From: Geodermatophilus sabuli
GTDB taxonomy: Bacteria; Actinomycetota; Actinomycetes; Mycobacteriales; Geodermatophilaceae
DNA length: 64,000 nt
NCBI RefSeq assembly: GCF_900215145.1
Contig: NZ_OBDO01000012.1
Span: 124,001 to 188,000 of the forward strand
Direction of reading: 5' to 3'
Positions 7,231-16,136 of this stretch are shown here, piece by piece. The stretch's first letter is position 1; each line of letters begins with the position of its first letter. Under the pieces are notes generated by a model. It saw only the letters and a program-made list of their open reading frames with translations. It did not search any database and was not told the origin of the DNA. Both the position numbers and the translations under genes were made by a program.

Positions 7231-8829
7231 GTGGCGCTGGCCAGCCTGTATCCCGACGTCGAGATCCCCGACCTGTCGGTCCCCGCCTACGTCCTGGCCG
7301 CCGGCGCGGAGCGACCGGACGCGCCGGCCCTGGTCGACGGGCTCACGGGCGACACCATCACCCACAGCCAGCTCGCCGCCTACGTCGACCGCGTCGCCGC
7401 GGCGCTGCACGCCCGGGGTCTGCGCAAGGGCGACGTCGTCGCCGTCTTCTGCCCCAACACCCCCTGGTACCCGGTGGTCTTCCACGGGATCGCCGCCGCC
7501 GGCTGCGTGATGTCGCCGATCAACTCGCTGTACACGTCCGAGGAGATCGCCTTCCAGCTGCGCGACTCCGGCGCGAAGGTCCTCATCACCGTCTCACCGT
7601 TCCTCGACCGGGCGATGGCCGCCGTGCAGACGGCGCCGGTCGACGAGGTCGTCGTCATGGACGGCGCCGAGGGCCACGCCTCGCTGCTCGACCTGCTCAG
7701 CAGCGACGCGCCGTCCCCCCGGGTCGACATCGACCCGGCCACCGACCTCGTCACGCTCCCCTACTCCAGCGGCACGACCGGCCTGCCCAAGGGCGTCATG
7801 CTCACCCACCGCAACCTGGTGGCCAACGTGCTGCAGATGCGGCCGATCATGAACGCGCACGAGGGCGACGAGCGGATCATCGCCGTCCTGCCGTTCTTCC
7901 ACATCTACGGCCTGACCGTGCTGATGAACCAGGGCCTGGTGGCCGGCACGGTGGTGACGCTGCCCCGCTTCGACCTCGAGGACTTCCTCCGGGTCATCCA
8001 GGACCAGCGGATCACGCGGGCGTTCGTCGCACCGCCGATCGTGCTGGCGCTGGCCAAGCACCCGCTGGTCGACCAGTACGACCTCTCCTCGCTGCGCACC
8101 ATCACCTCCGGCGCCGCCCCGCTCGACGAGGGGCTGGCGCTCGCCGCCGAGCAGCGGCTGCGCAAGGGCGCCCCCGAGGGCGTCACCGTCGCCCAGGGCT
8201 ACGGGATGACCGAGCTGTCGCCGGTCTCGCACAGCACGCCCGACGCCGGCATGGAGCCGCCCGGCCTGACCGGGCCGGTGCCGAAGGGCTCGGTCGGCGT
8301 GTCGGTGCCGAACACCGAGTGCCGGCTGGTCGACCCGGCCACCGGGGAGGACGTCGGCCCCGGCCAGCGCGGCGAGCTGTGGGTGCGCGGGCCGCAGGTG
8401 ATGAAGGGCTACCTGAACAACCCCCAGGCCACCGCGGAGACCCTCGACGGCGAGGGCTGGCTGCGCACCGGGGACGTCGCCGTCGTCGACGAGCGGGGGA
8501 TCTACACCGTCGTCGACCGGGTCAAGGAGCTGATCAAGTACAAGGGCTACCAGGTGGCCCCGGCCGAGCTGGAGGCCGTGCTGCTCGGACACCCGGAGAT
8601 CGCCGACGCCGCCGTCATCGGGGTGAAGGACGCCGACAGCGGCGAGGAGCTGCCCAAGGCCTTCGTCGTCCGGGCCGCAGGCTCCGCGCTGACGCCCGAG
8701 GCGGTCATGGAGTACATGGCCGGCAAGGTGGCGCCGCACAAGAAGGTCCGGCTCGTGGAGTTCATCGAGCAGGTGCCGAAGTCCTCGGCCGGGAAGATCC
8801 TGCGCAAGGACCTCAAGGCCGCGAACTGA
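7231..8829 (+). CDS. Acyl/aryl-CoA ligase (4-coumarate-CoA ligase family)
   Basis: The 532-residue adenylate-forming enzyme should activate a carboxylic acid with ATP and CoA. Motifs in order: the P-loop LPYSSGTTGLPKGVMLTH near residue 175, the aromatic pocket ERIIAVLPFFHIYG, QGYGMTELSPVSH (motif A5), ELWVRGPQVMKGY and the hinge GWLRTGDVAVVDERGIYTVV, then VDRVKELIKYKGYQVAP and the catalytic lysine in PKSSAGKILRKDL near the end. Overall layout is that of the plant-like 4CL group widespread in actinobacteria, so a hydroxycinnamate, benzoate or medium-chain acid substrate is possible. GTG 7231 is preferred over ATG 7216 because GAGGAG then sits at the right distance. The 3' end overlaps the convergent AraC gene by 17 nt. 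Confidence 0.85.
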   Translation: MALASLYPDVEIPDLSVPAYVLAAGAERPDAPALVDGLTGDTITHSQLAAYVDRVAAALHARGLRKGDVVAVFCPNTPWYPVVFHGIAAAGCVMSPINSLYTSEEIAFQLRDSGAKVLITVSPFLDRAMAAVQTAPVDEVVVMDGAEGHASLLDLLSSDAPSPRVDIDPATDLVTLPYSSGTTGLPKGVMLTHRNLVANVLQMRPIMNAHEGDERIIAVLPFFHIYGLTVLMNQGLVAGTVVTLPRFDLEDFLRVIQDQRITRAFVAPPIVLALAKHPLVDQYDLSSLRTITSGAAPLDEGLALAAEQRLRKGAPEGVTVAQGYGMTELSPVSHSTPDAGMEPPGLTGPVPKGSVGVSVPNTECRLVDPATGEDVGPGQRGELWVRGPQVMKGYLNNPQATAETLDGEGWLRTGDVAVVDERGIYTVVDRVKELIKYKGYQVAPAELEAVLLGHPEIADAAVIGVKDADSGEELPKAFVVRAAGSALTPEAVMEYMAGKVAPHKKVRLVEFIEQVPKSSAGKILRKDLKAAN

Positions 8830-9835
8830 GCACACCCGTGGAGGAGGTGCCGGCCGCGCCTGGTGCGGCCGGCACCTCCCGCCGGCCCTCGCCGTTCCGG
8901 ACCGCACCCGGCGGCACGCCCGCCACCCGCTTGTACGCGCGGGAGAAGGCGGCCTCGGACTCGTAGCCGAGGTGGCGGGCGAGTTCCCCGGCTGTCGCCC
9001 CCTGCGTCAGGGCGACGGTGGCCAGGTGCATCCGCCAGCGGGTCACGTAGTGCATCGCCGGCTCCCCGGCGAGCTCGGTGAAGCGGGCCGCGAAGGCCGA
9101 TCGGGACATCCGGGCCGCCCGGGCGAGCCGTTCCAGGGTCCACGACTCCCCCGGCGAGCGGTGCACCTGCGCGACGGCCCGCCCCAGCAGGGGGTCGCGC
9201 AGCGCGCGGAGCCAGCCGGGGCCGGTGCTGCCGGAGTCCAGCCACCCGCGGACGGCCTGGATGACGACGACGTCGGCCAGCCGGGTCACCACGGCCTCGG
9301 CGCCGGGCCGGTCGTGCCGCGCCTCGTCGGCCAGCAGACCGAGGAGCACCGGCAGCCAGCCCGCGCGGTCGGCGGCGTCCCCCTCGACGTGCAGGACCGG
9401 TGGCAGCAGGTCCAGCAGGTGCGCGACACCCGGGCGCTCGGGCTCGACCACGCCGCAGACCAGCCCGGCGGGCGCGCCGCCGCCCCCCAAGCGCATCACG
9501 GTGAAGTGCTCCCCGAGGGCCTCCTGCGGCAGCCGGTCGGCCCGGCCGGCGATCCGGACGCCGGGGCCGCTGCGCAGCAGGTGCCCGCGGCCGTGCGGGA
9601 CCAGCGCGAGGTCACCGGCGCGCAGCGTGTGCGGCACGCCGTCCACCTCCAGCAGGCAGGTGCCCTCGGTGACGACGTGGAAGCTCATGCACCCGTCGAA
9701 CGCCGGCATCTCCAGCCCCCACGGCGCGGTGGCCTCCACCCGGCAGTGGAACGTCCCCCGGACCCGCAGGTCGAACAGCACCCGGCCGACCGGGTCGACG
9801 GGGGTCCACGGGGGCGCGGGCGTGCCGTCGGTCAT
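8813..9835 (-). CDS. AraC-family transcriptional regulator
   Basis: The 340-residue protein has an N-terminal cupin-type sensor of the AraC_binding/cupin_6 kind (residues about 15-190, with FDGCMSFHVVTEGTCLLEVDG) and a C-terminal pair of helix-turn-helices (RSPGESWTLERLARAARMSR, then TAGELARHLGYESEAAFSRA and YKRVAGVPPGAVR). It resembles regulators that sit next to oxidoreductase genes. It diverges from the NAD(P)H-binding protein at 9988, its likely target. ATG 9835 follows GGTGAGGGTGACG. The last 20 or so residues (from EVPAAPGAAGTS) are encoded by a hairpin and overlap the ligase gene, so the real C terminus may have been extended by stop-codon loss. Confidence 0.8.
   Translation of the reverse strand: MTDGTPAPPWTPVDPVGRVLFDLRVRGTFHCRVEATAPWGLEMPAFDGCMSFHVVTEGTCLLEVDGVPHTLRAGDLALVPHGRGHLLRSGPGVRIAGRADRLPQEALGEHFTVMRLGGGGAPAGLVCGVVEPERPGVAHLLDLLPPVLHVEGDAADRAGWLPVLLGLLADEARHDRPGAEAVVTRLADVVVIQAVRGWLDSGSTGPGWLRALRDPLLGRAVAQVHRSPGESWTLERLARAARMSRSAFAARFTELAGEPAMHYVTRWRMHLATVALTQGATAGELARHLGYESEAAFSRAYKRVAGVPPGAVRNGEGRREVPAAPGAAGTSSTGVLSSRP
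8843..8879. terminator. 15-bp hairpin inside the 3' end of the AraC gene
   Basis: Arms 8843-8857 and 8865-8879 are perfectly complementary with a 7-nt loop. It can terminate the ligase transcript and, from the other side, lies within the last codons of the AraC frame. Confidence 0.7.
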
Positions 9836-9987
9836 GGCGTCACCCTCACCGCCGCGCGGCAGCACGTCCAGGCCCGCTGGACGAACGGTCACGGACGGTG
9901 GACGGACGGGCATGGGCCGGGGACCGCGGCCCGCCCAGGATCGGTCGTGCCGGCCGGCCGGGCCGGCGCAACCGGGAGGAGCAGGTC

Positions 9988-10659
9988 ATGCGGGTTCTGG
10001 TCGTCGGGGCCACAGGGGGATCGGGCAGGGCGACGGTGGACGCCCTCGTCGCCCGCGGGCACGAGGTGACGGCGTTCGCGCGCCGTGCGGAGGCGGCGTT
10101 CGGCGGCCGGGCCGGCGTGCGGGCGGTGGACGGGGACGTCACCGTCGCCGGTGACGTCGACCGGGCGGTCGCTGGTCAGGACGCCGTCGTCGTCACGCTC
10201 GGCATCAGCGAGCACCCGCTGCGGGTGCGGCTGCTCGGAGCCGCAGGCACTCCGCTGGACGTGCGCTCGCGGGGCACGCGGAACGTCGTCACGGCCATGC
10301 GGACGCACGGCGTCCGGCGGCTGGTCGTGCAGTCGTCCTACGGTGTCGGGGAGACGCGCAGGCGGCTGCCGCTGTCCACTCGGCTGGTGTTCGCCCTGCT
10401 CCTGCGGCCGCAGATCGCCGACCAGGAGCGCCAGGAGCGGGTGGTGCGCGACAGCGGCCTGGACTGGGTGATCGCCCAGCCCGTCTACCTGACCGACGGT
10501 GACGAGGGGGCCACCACCTCCGCCGACGGCACCGTGGAGCAGTGGCGGGTCTCCCGCCGGGCCGTCGGCACCGTGCTGGCCGGCGAGGTGGAGGGGACCG
10601 GACGGGCCACTCTCGCGGTGTCTGGCACCGTGCGGACGCCGACGCCGGCGGGAGGGTGA
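9988..10659 (+). CDS. NAD(P)H-binding atypical SDR
   Basis: The 223-residue protein starts with the Rossmann motif VLVVGATGGSGRATVDALV (GxTGxxG) and continues RGHEVTAFAR, DGDVTVAGDVDRAVAGQDAV and a VQSSYGVGE segment where short-chain dehydrogenases carry the active-site Ser/Tyr. It fits the NAD(P)-binding (NmrA/BVR-B-like) atypical SDR group, in which catalysis is often flavin reduction or simply sensing. GGGAGGAGCAG is a strong ribosome site for ATG 9988. It is divergent from the AraC regulator, 152 nt apart, and is followed by 270 nt of repeats. Confidence 0.75.
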   Translation: MRVLVVGATGGSGRATVDALVARGHEVTAFARRAEAAFGGRAGVRAVDGDVTVAGDVDRAVAGQDAVVVTLGISEHPLRVRLLGAAGTPLDVRSRGTRNVVTAMRTHGVRRLVVQSSYGVGETRRRLPLSTRLVFALLLRPQIADQERQERVVRDSGLDWVIAQPVYLTDGDEGATTSADGTVEQWRVSRRAVGTVLAGEVEGTGRATLAVSGTVRTPTPAGG

Positions 10660-10804
10660 CCGCCCCGGGCGCACCGGCGGGGACAGGGCGGTGCGCCCGG
10701 GGCGGGTCGGTGCGGCCGGGGACCCCGGACGGCGGCGCGGCGGGCCAGCCAGCGTCCTCGCCCAGGCGCAGCGCGAGGCGCACGCGGCGCGGCCCGGAGC
10801 AGCT

Positions 10805-10846
10805 GGGCACCGCCCTGAGCCCGCGAAGGGCGGGGAGGACGGGGTC
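10805..10846 (+). repeat. 42-nt direct repeat, copy 1
   Basis: This copy is identical to 10872-10913. It matches one arm and the middle of the dispersed dyad family but lacks the closing arm, so it looks like a partial duplication of the neighbouring element. Confidence 0.85.
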
Positions 10847-10860
10847 AGCCCTCCGCCCGT

Positions 10861-10916
10861 GGCCCCGTCCCGGGCACCGCCCTGAGCCCGCGAAGGGCGG
10901 GGAGGACGGGGTCCTT
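10861..10916. repeat. Dispersed intergenic dyad, copy B6 (contains 42-nt repeat copy 2)
   Basis: Read on the minus strand it runs AAGGACCCCGTCC, a middle with TTCGCGGGCTCAGGGCGG, then GGGACGGGGCC, so outer arms pair. It carries copy 2 of the direct repeat (10872-10913) and its end abuts the -10 box at 10918. The wider gene-free stretch 10660-10929 holds only these repeats and GC-rich spacer. Confidence 0.7.
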
Positions 10917-10917
10917 C

Positions 10918-10923
10918 TAGGGT
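10918..10923 (+). promoter_or_regulatory. -10 box for leaderless quinone oxidoreductase transcript
   Basis: TAGGGT is followed by 6 nt and ATG 10930. No ribosome site is present, so transcription probably starts at the A of the ATG. Confidence 0.6.
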
Positions 10924-10929
10924 CGGAGC

Positions 10930-11919
10930 ATGCGTGCGGTGACTCTCAGTGGACCGGGTGGGCCCGAGGTGCTGCAGTGGGCCGAGGTGCCCGACCCGGT
11001 GCTCAAGCCGGGCGAGGTGCTCGTCGACGTCGTCGCCACCGCGGTCAACCGCGCCGACCTGCTGCAGCGCGCCGGCAACTACCCGCCGCCCCCGGGGGCC
11101 AGCGAGGTCCTCGGCCTGGAGTGCAGCGGGGTCATCAGCGAGGTGGGCGAGGGCGTCACCGGCTGGGCGGTCGGCGACGAGGTGTGCGCGCTGCTGTCGG
11201 GTGGCGGCTACGCCGAGCGGGTCGCCGTCCCCGCAGGGCAACTGCTCCCCCGCCCGGCGGGCGTGGAGCTGGCCACCGCCGCCGCGCTGCCGGAGGTGGT
11301 GTGCACGGTGTGGTCGAACGTCTTCATGCTCGCCGGGCTGACCCGGGGCGACGACTTCCTCGTCCACGGCGGCTCGAGCGGCATCGGGACCATGGCCATC
11401 CAGCTCGCCGCCCGCGCCGGCGCCCGGGTGTTCACCACCGCCGGCAGCGCCGCCAAGCTCGACGTCTGCCGCGAGCTCGGCGCCGAGGTCACCATCAACT
11501 ACCGCGCCGAGGACTTCGTCGAGTGCGTCCGCGAGGAGACCGACGGCGCCGGCGTGGACGTCGTCCTGGACAACATGGGCGCCAAGTACCTGGCCCGCAA
11601 CGTCGACGCGCTGGCCACTGGCGGGCGGCTGGTGTGCATCGGCATGCAGGGCGGCACGAAGGCCGAACTCGACCTCGGCAAGCTGATGCGCAAGCGCGGC
11701 TCCGTGCACGCCACGACGCTGCGGGCCCGCCCGGCGACCGGCCCCGGCGGGAAGGCGGAGATCGTCGCGGCCGTCCGGCACGACGTGTGGCCGGACGTCG
11801 AGCGGGGCGTGGTCCGGCCGATCGTCGACCGCCGGCTGCCGATGTCCCGGGCCGCCGAGGCGCACCGGGTGGTCGACGCCAGCGAGCACGTCGGCAAGGT
11901 GCTGCTGCTCAACGAGTAG
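10930..11919 (+). CDS. NAD(P)H quinone oxidoreductase, PIG3 family
   Basis: The 329-residue protein is a zinc-free medium-chain dehydrogenase/reductase. The N-terminal GroES-like domain has the family-typical VNRADLLQRAGNYPPPPGAS, and the nucleotide domain has FLVHGGSSGIGTMAIQLA (about residues 141-158). This fits the TIGR02824/PIG3 quinone oxidoreductases, which reduce quinones with NADPH and are linked with oxidative stress in other organisms. The zinc ligands of alcohol dehydrogenases are absent, as expected. The start is fixed by the leaderless promoter. The dyad B3 begins right at its stop codon. Confidence 0.85.
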   Translation: MRAVTLSGPGGPEVLQWAEVPDPVLKPGEVLVDVVATAVNRADLLQRAGNYPPPPGASEVLGLECSGVISEVGEGVTGWAVGDEVCALLSGGGYAERVAVPAGQLLPRPAGVELATAAALPEVVCTVWSNVFMLAGLTRGDDFLVHGGSSGIGTMAIQLAARAGARVFTTAGSAAKLDVCRELGAEVTINYRAEDFVECVREETDGAGVDVVLDNMGAKYLARNVDALATGGRLVCIGMQGGTKAELDLGKLMRKRGSVHATTLRARPATGPGGKAEIVAAVRHDVWPDVERGVVRPIVDRRLPMSRAAEAHRVVDASEHVGKVLLLNE

Positions 11920-11977
11920 AAGGACCCTCCCGCCCCCCACCACTCGCACGCTCGCGGCGGGACCCCGCAGGAGGGCC
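11920..11977. repeat. Dispersed intergenic dyad, copy B3
   Basis: It starts AAGGACCCTCCCGCCCC at the quinone reductase stop, has the middle CTCGCACGCTCGCGGCGGG and closes with GCAGGAGGGCC. It lies between convergent genes and probably terminates both. Confidence 0.75.
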
Positions 11978-11997
11978 GTTCCAGCACGTCACCACGC

Positions 11998-13221
11998 TCA
12001 GCGGGGGCGGAGCGAGGCCACCGAGTCGACGAGGTAGCCGACCTCGTCGGCGGTGTTGTAGTGCATGAGGCCCAGCTGGACCGCGCCGCCCTCCTCGTTC
12101 ACCCCGAGGGCGTCGAAGAGCTCGCGGGCGTAGAAGTCGCCGTCCCAGGCGCAGATCCCGCGGCGGGCGAGCTCGACGGCGACCTGCCGCGGTCGCATGC
12201 CGGCGATCGTGAACGACAGCGTCGGGGTGGTGTCGGCCGCCGAGCCCAGGACCTGCACGTGCCGCATGGCGCGCATCGCCTGGTCCAGCCAGGAGAACAG
12301 GCCACCCTCGTACTCGGCGACGGCGGCCATGGAGGTGCGCAGCCGCTCGCGGCGGGACCCGGTCGCCTGGTCGCTGAGGCCGGCCAGGTGCTCGACGGCC
12401 GCGGTGACCCCGGCCAGCAGTTCGAACGGCGGCGTCCCGCTCTCGAACCGGTCGGGCACCCGGTCGGGGACCGGCGCCAGCTTCTCCGGGTGCAGCTCAT
12501 CGAGCAGCGCCGGGTCCGCGACGACGGCACCCACGTGCGGGCCGCACCACTTGTCCGCCGCGACGGCGAGGAAGTCCGCGCCGAGCGCCCCGACGTCGAG
12601 CAGGGCGTGCGCGGCGGCGTGCACCCCGTCGACGTAGACCAGCGCCCCCGCCGCGTGCGCCCGCTGCGCGATCGCCGCGACGTCCGGCCGGGTCCCGAGG
12701 GCGCTGCTGGCGGCGGTGAGGGCGACCAGCCGGGTGCGGTCGGTCAGCAGCTCCTCGTACTGCCACGCCGGCAGCTCGCCGGTCTCGATGTCCACCTCGG
12801 CCCACCGGACCACGACGCCGTGGTGCTCGGCGAGCTGCACCCAGGGGCGGATGTTCGCGTCGTGGTCGAGGCGGCTCACCACGATCTCGTCGCCGGGCCG
12901 CCACGTCCGGGCCAGGGTGCGGGCCATCGTGTACGTCAGCGCCGTCATGCTGGCCCCCAGGACCACCCCGGCCGGGACCCCACCGACGAGGTCGGCCACC
13001 GCGGCCCGGGCGCTGGCGACCAGCCCCTCGGCGCGGGCCGACGACGGGAAGACCCCGCCACGGTCGGCCACCGGCACCCGCATCGCCTGCGCCACGGCCA
13101 GCACGACGCTCTCGGGCAGCAGGGCTCCGGCGGGACCGTCGGCGTGCACGAAGCCGTCGGAGAGGCCGGGGAACAGGCCGCGGACGCGCGCGACGTCCAG
13201 GCGCCCCTCCCCCGGTTCCAT
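11998..13221 (-). CDS. Cysteine desulfurase-like class V aminotransferase
   Basis: The 407-residue PLP enzyme is of the NifS/SufS fold type, closest in pattern to the 'cysteine desulfurase-like' TIGR01976 group. The N terminus has VRGLFPGLSDGFVHADGPAG and SSARAEGLVASARAAVADLV. The PLP region shows GASMTALTYTMA, VSRLDHDANIRPW and VYVDGVHAAAH (cofactor Asp-x-x-His), and the Schiff-base lysine is in AVAADKWCGPHVG. No SUF or NIF genes are adjacent and no mobile cysteine loop is obvious, so real desulfurase activity is uncertain. A TAGGGT box lies 8 nt before the ATG at 13221. Confidence 0.8.
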   Translation of the reverse strand: MEPGEGRLDVARVRGLFPGLSDGFVHADGPAGALLPESVVLAVAQAMRVPVADRGGVFPSSARAEGLVASARAAVADLVGGVPAGVVLGASMTALTYTMARTLARTWRPGDEIVVSRLDHDANIRPWVQLAEHHGVVVRWAEVDIETGELPAWQYEELLTDRTRLVALTAASSALGTRPDVAAIAQRAHAAGALVYVDGVHAAAHALLDVGALGADFLAVAADKWCGPHVGAVVADPALLDELHPEKLAPVPDRVPDRFESGTPPFELLAGVTAAVEHLAGLSDQATGSRRERLRTSMAAVAEYEGGLFSWLDQAMRAMRHVQVLGSAADTTPTLSFTIAGMRPRQVAVELARRGICAWDGDFYARELFDALGVNEEGGAVQLGLMHYNTADEVGYLVDSVASLRPR

Positions 13222-13311
13222 GGTCTTCGACCCTAGACGCTGCGCGCCGGGTGCCCGCGCGCCTTCCGGGCCCCCGGCGGACTCCCGCCCGGGCGGGGCA
13301 GGATGGGGGGC

Positions 13312-13875
13312 ATGACCGCACCGGGAAACGGGAGTGAACGCCCTCAGCAGGTCGTCGTCGTCGGCCCCGACGGCCGGCCGGTCGGCACGATGCCCATGCC
13401 GCAGGGACCCGACGGAGGCGCCGACGGCGCCGACGGCGAGGCGACCATCGGCGACATGGTCGAGCAGCCGGCCAAGGTCATGCGGATCGGCACGATGATC
13501 AAGCAGCTGCTCGAGGAGGTCCGCGCCGCGCCGCTCGACGACGCCAGCCGCCAGCGGCTGCGCGACATCCACGCCTCCTCCATCCGCGAGCTGGAGCAGG
13601 GCCTGGCGCCGGAGCTGCGCGATGAGCTGGAGCGGATCACGCTGCCCTTCGCGGAGGACGAGACGCCGTCGGACGCCGAGCTGCGGATCGCGCAGGCCCA
13701 GCTGGTCGGCTGGCTGGAGGGCGTCTTCCACGGCATCCAGACCGCGCTGTTCGCCCAGCAGATGGCCGCCCGCGCCCAGCTGGAGGAGATGCGGCGGCGT
13801 GCGCTGCCCGGCGGCCAGCAGGGCCTGCCGGCCCCGCAGCCCGACTTCCGCCCCGGCGGCGGGCAGTACCTGTGA
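13312..13875 (+). CDS. bpa: Bacterial proteasome activator Bpa
   Basis: The 187-residue protein matches the actinobacterial ATP-independent proteasome activator Bpa/PafE (Rv3780 type). It has a disordered, glycine-rich N terminus, a central four-helix segment (GDMVEQPAKVMRIGTMIKQL, then the long helices around LRDIHASSIRELEQGLAPEL and LVGWLEGVFHGIQTALFAQQ) and, decisively, the C-terminal GQYL that docks into the 20S proteasome ring. In the family it forms a dodecameric ring that feeds partly unfolded proteins such as HspR to the proteasome. ATG 13312 is used; an in-frame ATG at 13303 would add three residues. It implies a 20S proteasome elsewhere in this genome. Confidence 0.92.
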   Translation: MTAPGNGSERPQQVVVVGPDGRPVGTMPMPQGPDGGADGADGEATIGDMVEQPAKVMRIGTMIKQLLEEVRAAPLDDASRQRLRDIHASSIRELEQGLAPELRDELERITLPFAEDETPSDAELRIAQAQLVGWLEGVFHGIQTALFAQQMAARAQLEEMRRRALPGGQQGLPAPQPDFRPGGGQYL

Positions 13876-13923
13876 CTCCGTCGGGGGCCGGGACCAGGTG
13901 ACCTGATCCCGGCCCGGCCCTCC

Positions 13924-14297
13924 TCAGACGGTGAACCGGCGGACGGCGTCCTGCAGCTCGCCGCTCATCCGGGCCAGGTCCGCCGCCGCCCGCTGCGCGT
14001 CGGCCACGCGCGCGTTGGTCTCCTCCGTGCCCGCGGCCAGGCCGGTGATCGCCGTCGCGATGTCCCGTGACCCACCGGCGGCCTCGGCCACGTTGCGGTT
14101 CATCTCGTTGGTGGTCGCCGTCTGCTCCTCCACCGCCGTGGCGATCGTGGCCTGGAAGTCGTTGATCTCGGCGATGACCGAGCTGATCTGACTGATCGCG
14201 TCCACCGCGCCGGCGGTGTCGGCCTGGATCGCCTCGACCCGCCGGGAGATGTCCTCCGTCGCCCGCGCGGACGGGTCGTGAGAGGGGCAGCATCCAT
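13924..14297 (-). pseudogene. Chemoreceptor relic with large internal deletion
   Basis: The 3' part (13924 to about 14277) encodes 115 or so residues equal to the end of a chemoreceptor signalling domain: [20 protein letters not shown], then [20 protein letters not shown]. It is clearly a paralogue of the intact receptor at 14464-16059. The sensor, membrane and hairpin regions are missing. An ATG at 14297 with AGGAGTCCCCAGC in front survives, but its frame does not join the receptor frame. A 13-bp element at 14372-14384 is shared with the intact gene's upstream region. It thus looks like a former second receptor that lost its middle out of frame. Confidence 0.75.
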
Positions 14298-14371
14298 GCT
14301 GGGGACTCCTGCGTCGGGCGACCACGCCTGGAGTGGCCGCTACGGGACACCTCGGCTGGACTGGCTCCACC

Positions 14372-14384
14372 TTGAGCCGAACGT
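14372..14384 (-). promoter_or_regulatory. 13-bp element shared by both chemoreceptor genes
   Basis: ACGTTCGGCTCAA (minus strand) occurs here, about 75 nt upstream of the relic's start, and again at 16137-16149 upstream of the intact receptor. This suggests a common promoter or activator site, perhaps of a motility sigma factor. Confidence 0.4.
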
Positions 14385-14463
14385 CACACCGGGCCCGCCG
14401 GTGTCTCCCGGCACGCCGACGGCGCCGCCCCACCGGGGGGCGGCACCGTCGTGGTGCCTGCGA

Positions 14464-16059
14464 TCAGAAGCGGAAGCCGCCCACCATCTCGCGCAGCCGC
14501 GTGGAGACGGCGGCCAGCTCCTGCGCGGCCTCCCAGGAGGCGCCGACGTGCTCGGTCGTGGACCGGGCGACGGCGGCGACGTCGTCGATGCCGGTGGCGA
14601 TCTGCTCCGAGCCGGTGGCCGCCTCGGCCACGTTCCGGTTCATCTCCGTGGTGGTCGCGGTCTGCTCCTCCACGGCCGCGGCGATCGTCGTCTGGTAGTC
14701 GTTGATCCGGGAGATCACCTCGGCGACCTCGGCGATGGCGGTCACGGCGCTACCGGTGTCGGCCTGGATGGCCTCGACCCGGCGGGCTATGTCCTCGGTG
14801 GCCCGCGCCGTCTCCTGGGACAGCTCCTTCACCTCGTTGGCGACGACGGCGAACCCCTTGCCCGCGTCCCCGGCGCGGGCGGCCTCGATCGTGGCGTTGA
14901 GGGCCAGCAGGTTGGTCTGCTCCGCGATCGACGAGATCACCTTCACCACCTCGCCGATGGTGCGGCTGGACTCACCGAGTCGGGACACCGTCTCGGTCGT
15001 CGTCCCGACGGCGGTGACCGCCCGGCCCGCCACGGAGGCGGCCTCGGTGGCGTTGTGCGCGATCTCCCTGATGGAGACGCCCATCTGCTCGGAGCCGGTC
15101 GCCACCGTCTGCACGCTGCGCGAGACGTCCCCGGCCGCGGCCGCGACGACGGCGGCCTGGGCCGAGGACTCCTCCGCGCCGCTGGAGATCTGCCGGGACA
15201 GGTCCTCCACCCGGGCGCTCGCTGCGGTCAGTGCCCCGATCGCCGTGGAGAAGCCGGCCATGAGGCGGCTCAGGGACTCCAGCGCGGTGTTCGTGGACCG
15301 GGCCATGCGGCCGATCTCGTCCCCGCTCCGGACCTCCAGCCTGCGGGTGAGGTCGCCCCCGGCGACCGCGACGAAGGCGCTCTCGGCCTCGGCCAGCGGC
15401 CGGGTGATCCCGCGGGTGATCCGCCAGGCGATGAGGGTGGCCAGCACGGCGGCCGCCGCGCAGATCAGCACCATCGTGAGGAGGAAGCCCGACGCGATCC
15501 CGCGCGCCTCGTCGCTGAGCGTCGCGTTCATCGCCTCCTCCATGTCGATGAGGACGTTGATCGCGGCCAGCCACTCGACGAACAGCGGCTTGGCCTGCTC
15601 GGTGAGGAGCTGCAGCGCGGCCGCGCCCTGCCCGGAGGACATCAGGCTGACGACCTGGTCGATCAGCGGCAGCGTCGCCGCCTCGATGCGCTTGATCTCG
15701 GCGAGTGCGGCGACCTCGTCGTCCCCGACGTTGGCCGCGTCGGCGAACAGCTCGTCCATCGGGCCGGCCGACGCCGTGTACTTGTCGGCCAGTTCCGCGA
15801 TGAGATCGACCTCCTGCTGGAGCTCGGCGGGGGTCGTGCTGAGGACGACGTCGCGCAGCGCGATGGCGCGGTCGTGGACGCTGCCACGGAAGTTGATGGC
15901 GTACCGCTGCTTGACGCTGTTCAGGTCGTTGATCGTCGTCAGGTGGGCGTTGATCGTCTCCACCCGCCAGACGCCGATACCGGTCAACCCGACCATCGCG
16001 AGGACGACGACGAGGAAGCCGAGGACGAGTCGTCGGCTGATGGACAGGTGCTTTCCCAT
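14464..16059 (-). CDS. Methyl-accepting chemotaxis protein
   Basis: The 531-residue receptor has a first membrane segment ([20 protein letters not shown], residues about 10-30), an extracytoplasmic four-helix-bundle (4HB_MCP) domain to about 185, a second membrane segment ([20 protein letters not shown]), a HAMP domain ([20 protein letters not shown]) and a signalling domain with the tip [21 protein letters not shown]. It should pass ligand information to CheA/CheW. No che genes are in the window. GGAGTG precedes ATG 16059. A 13-bp element upstream (16137-16149) is shared with the relic downstream. Confidence 0.9.
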   Translation of the reverse strand: MGKHLSISRRLVLGFLVVVLAMVGLTGIGVWRVETINAHLTTINDLNSVKQRYAINFRGSVHDRAIALRDVVLSTTPAELQQEVDLIAELADKYTASAGPMDELFADAANVGDDEVAALAEIKRIEAATLPLIDQVVSLMSSGQGAAALQLLTEQAKPLFVEWLAAINVLIDMEEAMNATLSDEARGIASGFLLTMVLICAAAAVLATLIAWRITRGITRPLAEAESAFVAVAGGDLTRRLEVRSGDEIGRMARSTNTALESLSRLMAGFSTAIGALTAASARVEDLSRQISSGAEESSAQAAVVAAAAGDVSRSVQTVATGSEQMGVSIREIAHNATEAASVAGRAVTAVGTTTETVSRLGESSRTIGEVVKVISSIAEQTNLLALNATIEAARAGDAGKGFAVVANEVKELSQETARATEDIARRVEAIQADTGSAVTAIAEVAEVISRINDYQTTIAAAVEEQTATTTEMNRNVAEAATGSEQIATGIDDVAAVARSTTEHVGASWEAAQELAAVSTRLREMVGGFRF

Positions 16060-16136
16060 GGCGCACTCCAGGCTGACCGCGGACCTGCGGAGAGGGGCTC
16101 TCCGTCGCAGCAGGTGTCGGCGCGCGGGACGGCGTG

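Noticed and set aside
10805..10913. Attachment site or insertion-sequence ends
   Set aside because: The 42-nt repeats are direct, close together and belong to the intergenic dyad family. No integrase or transposase gene is nearby.
9889..11949. A 686-codon minus-strand open frame opposite the SDR and quinone reductase genes
   Set aside because: High GC removes stop codons from antisense frames. The sequence is low-complexity His/Arg/Gly/Pro-rich without motifs, while the plus strand carries recognisable enzymes.
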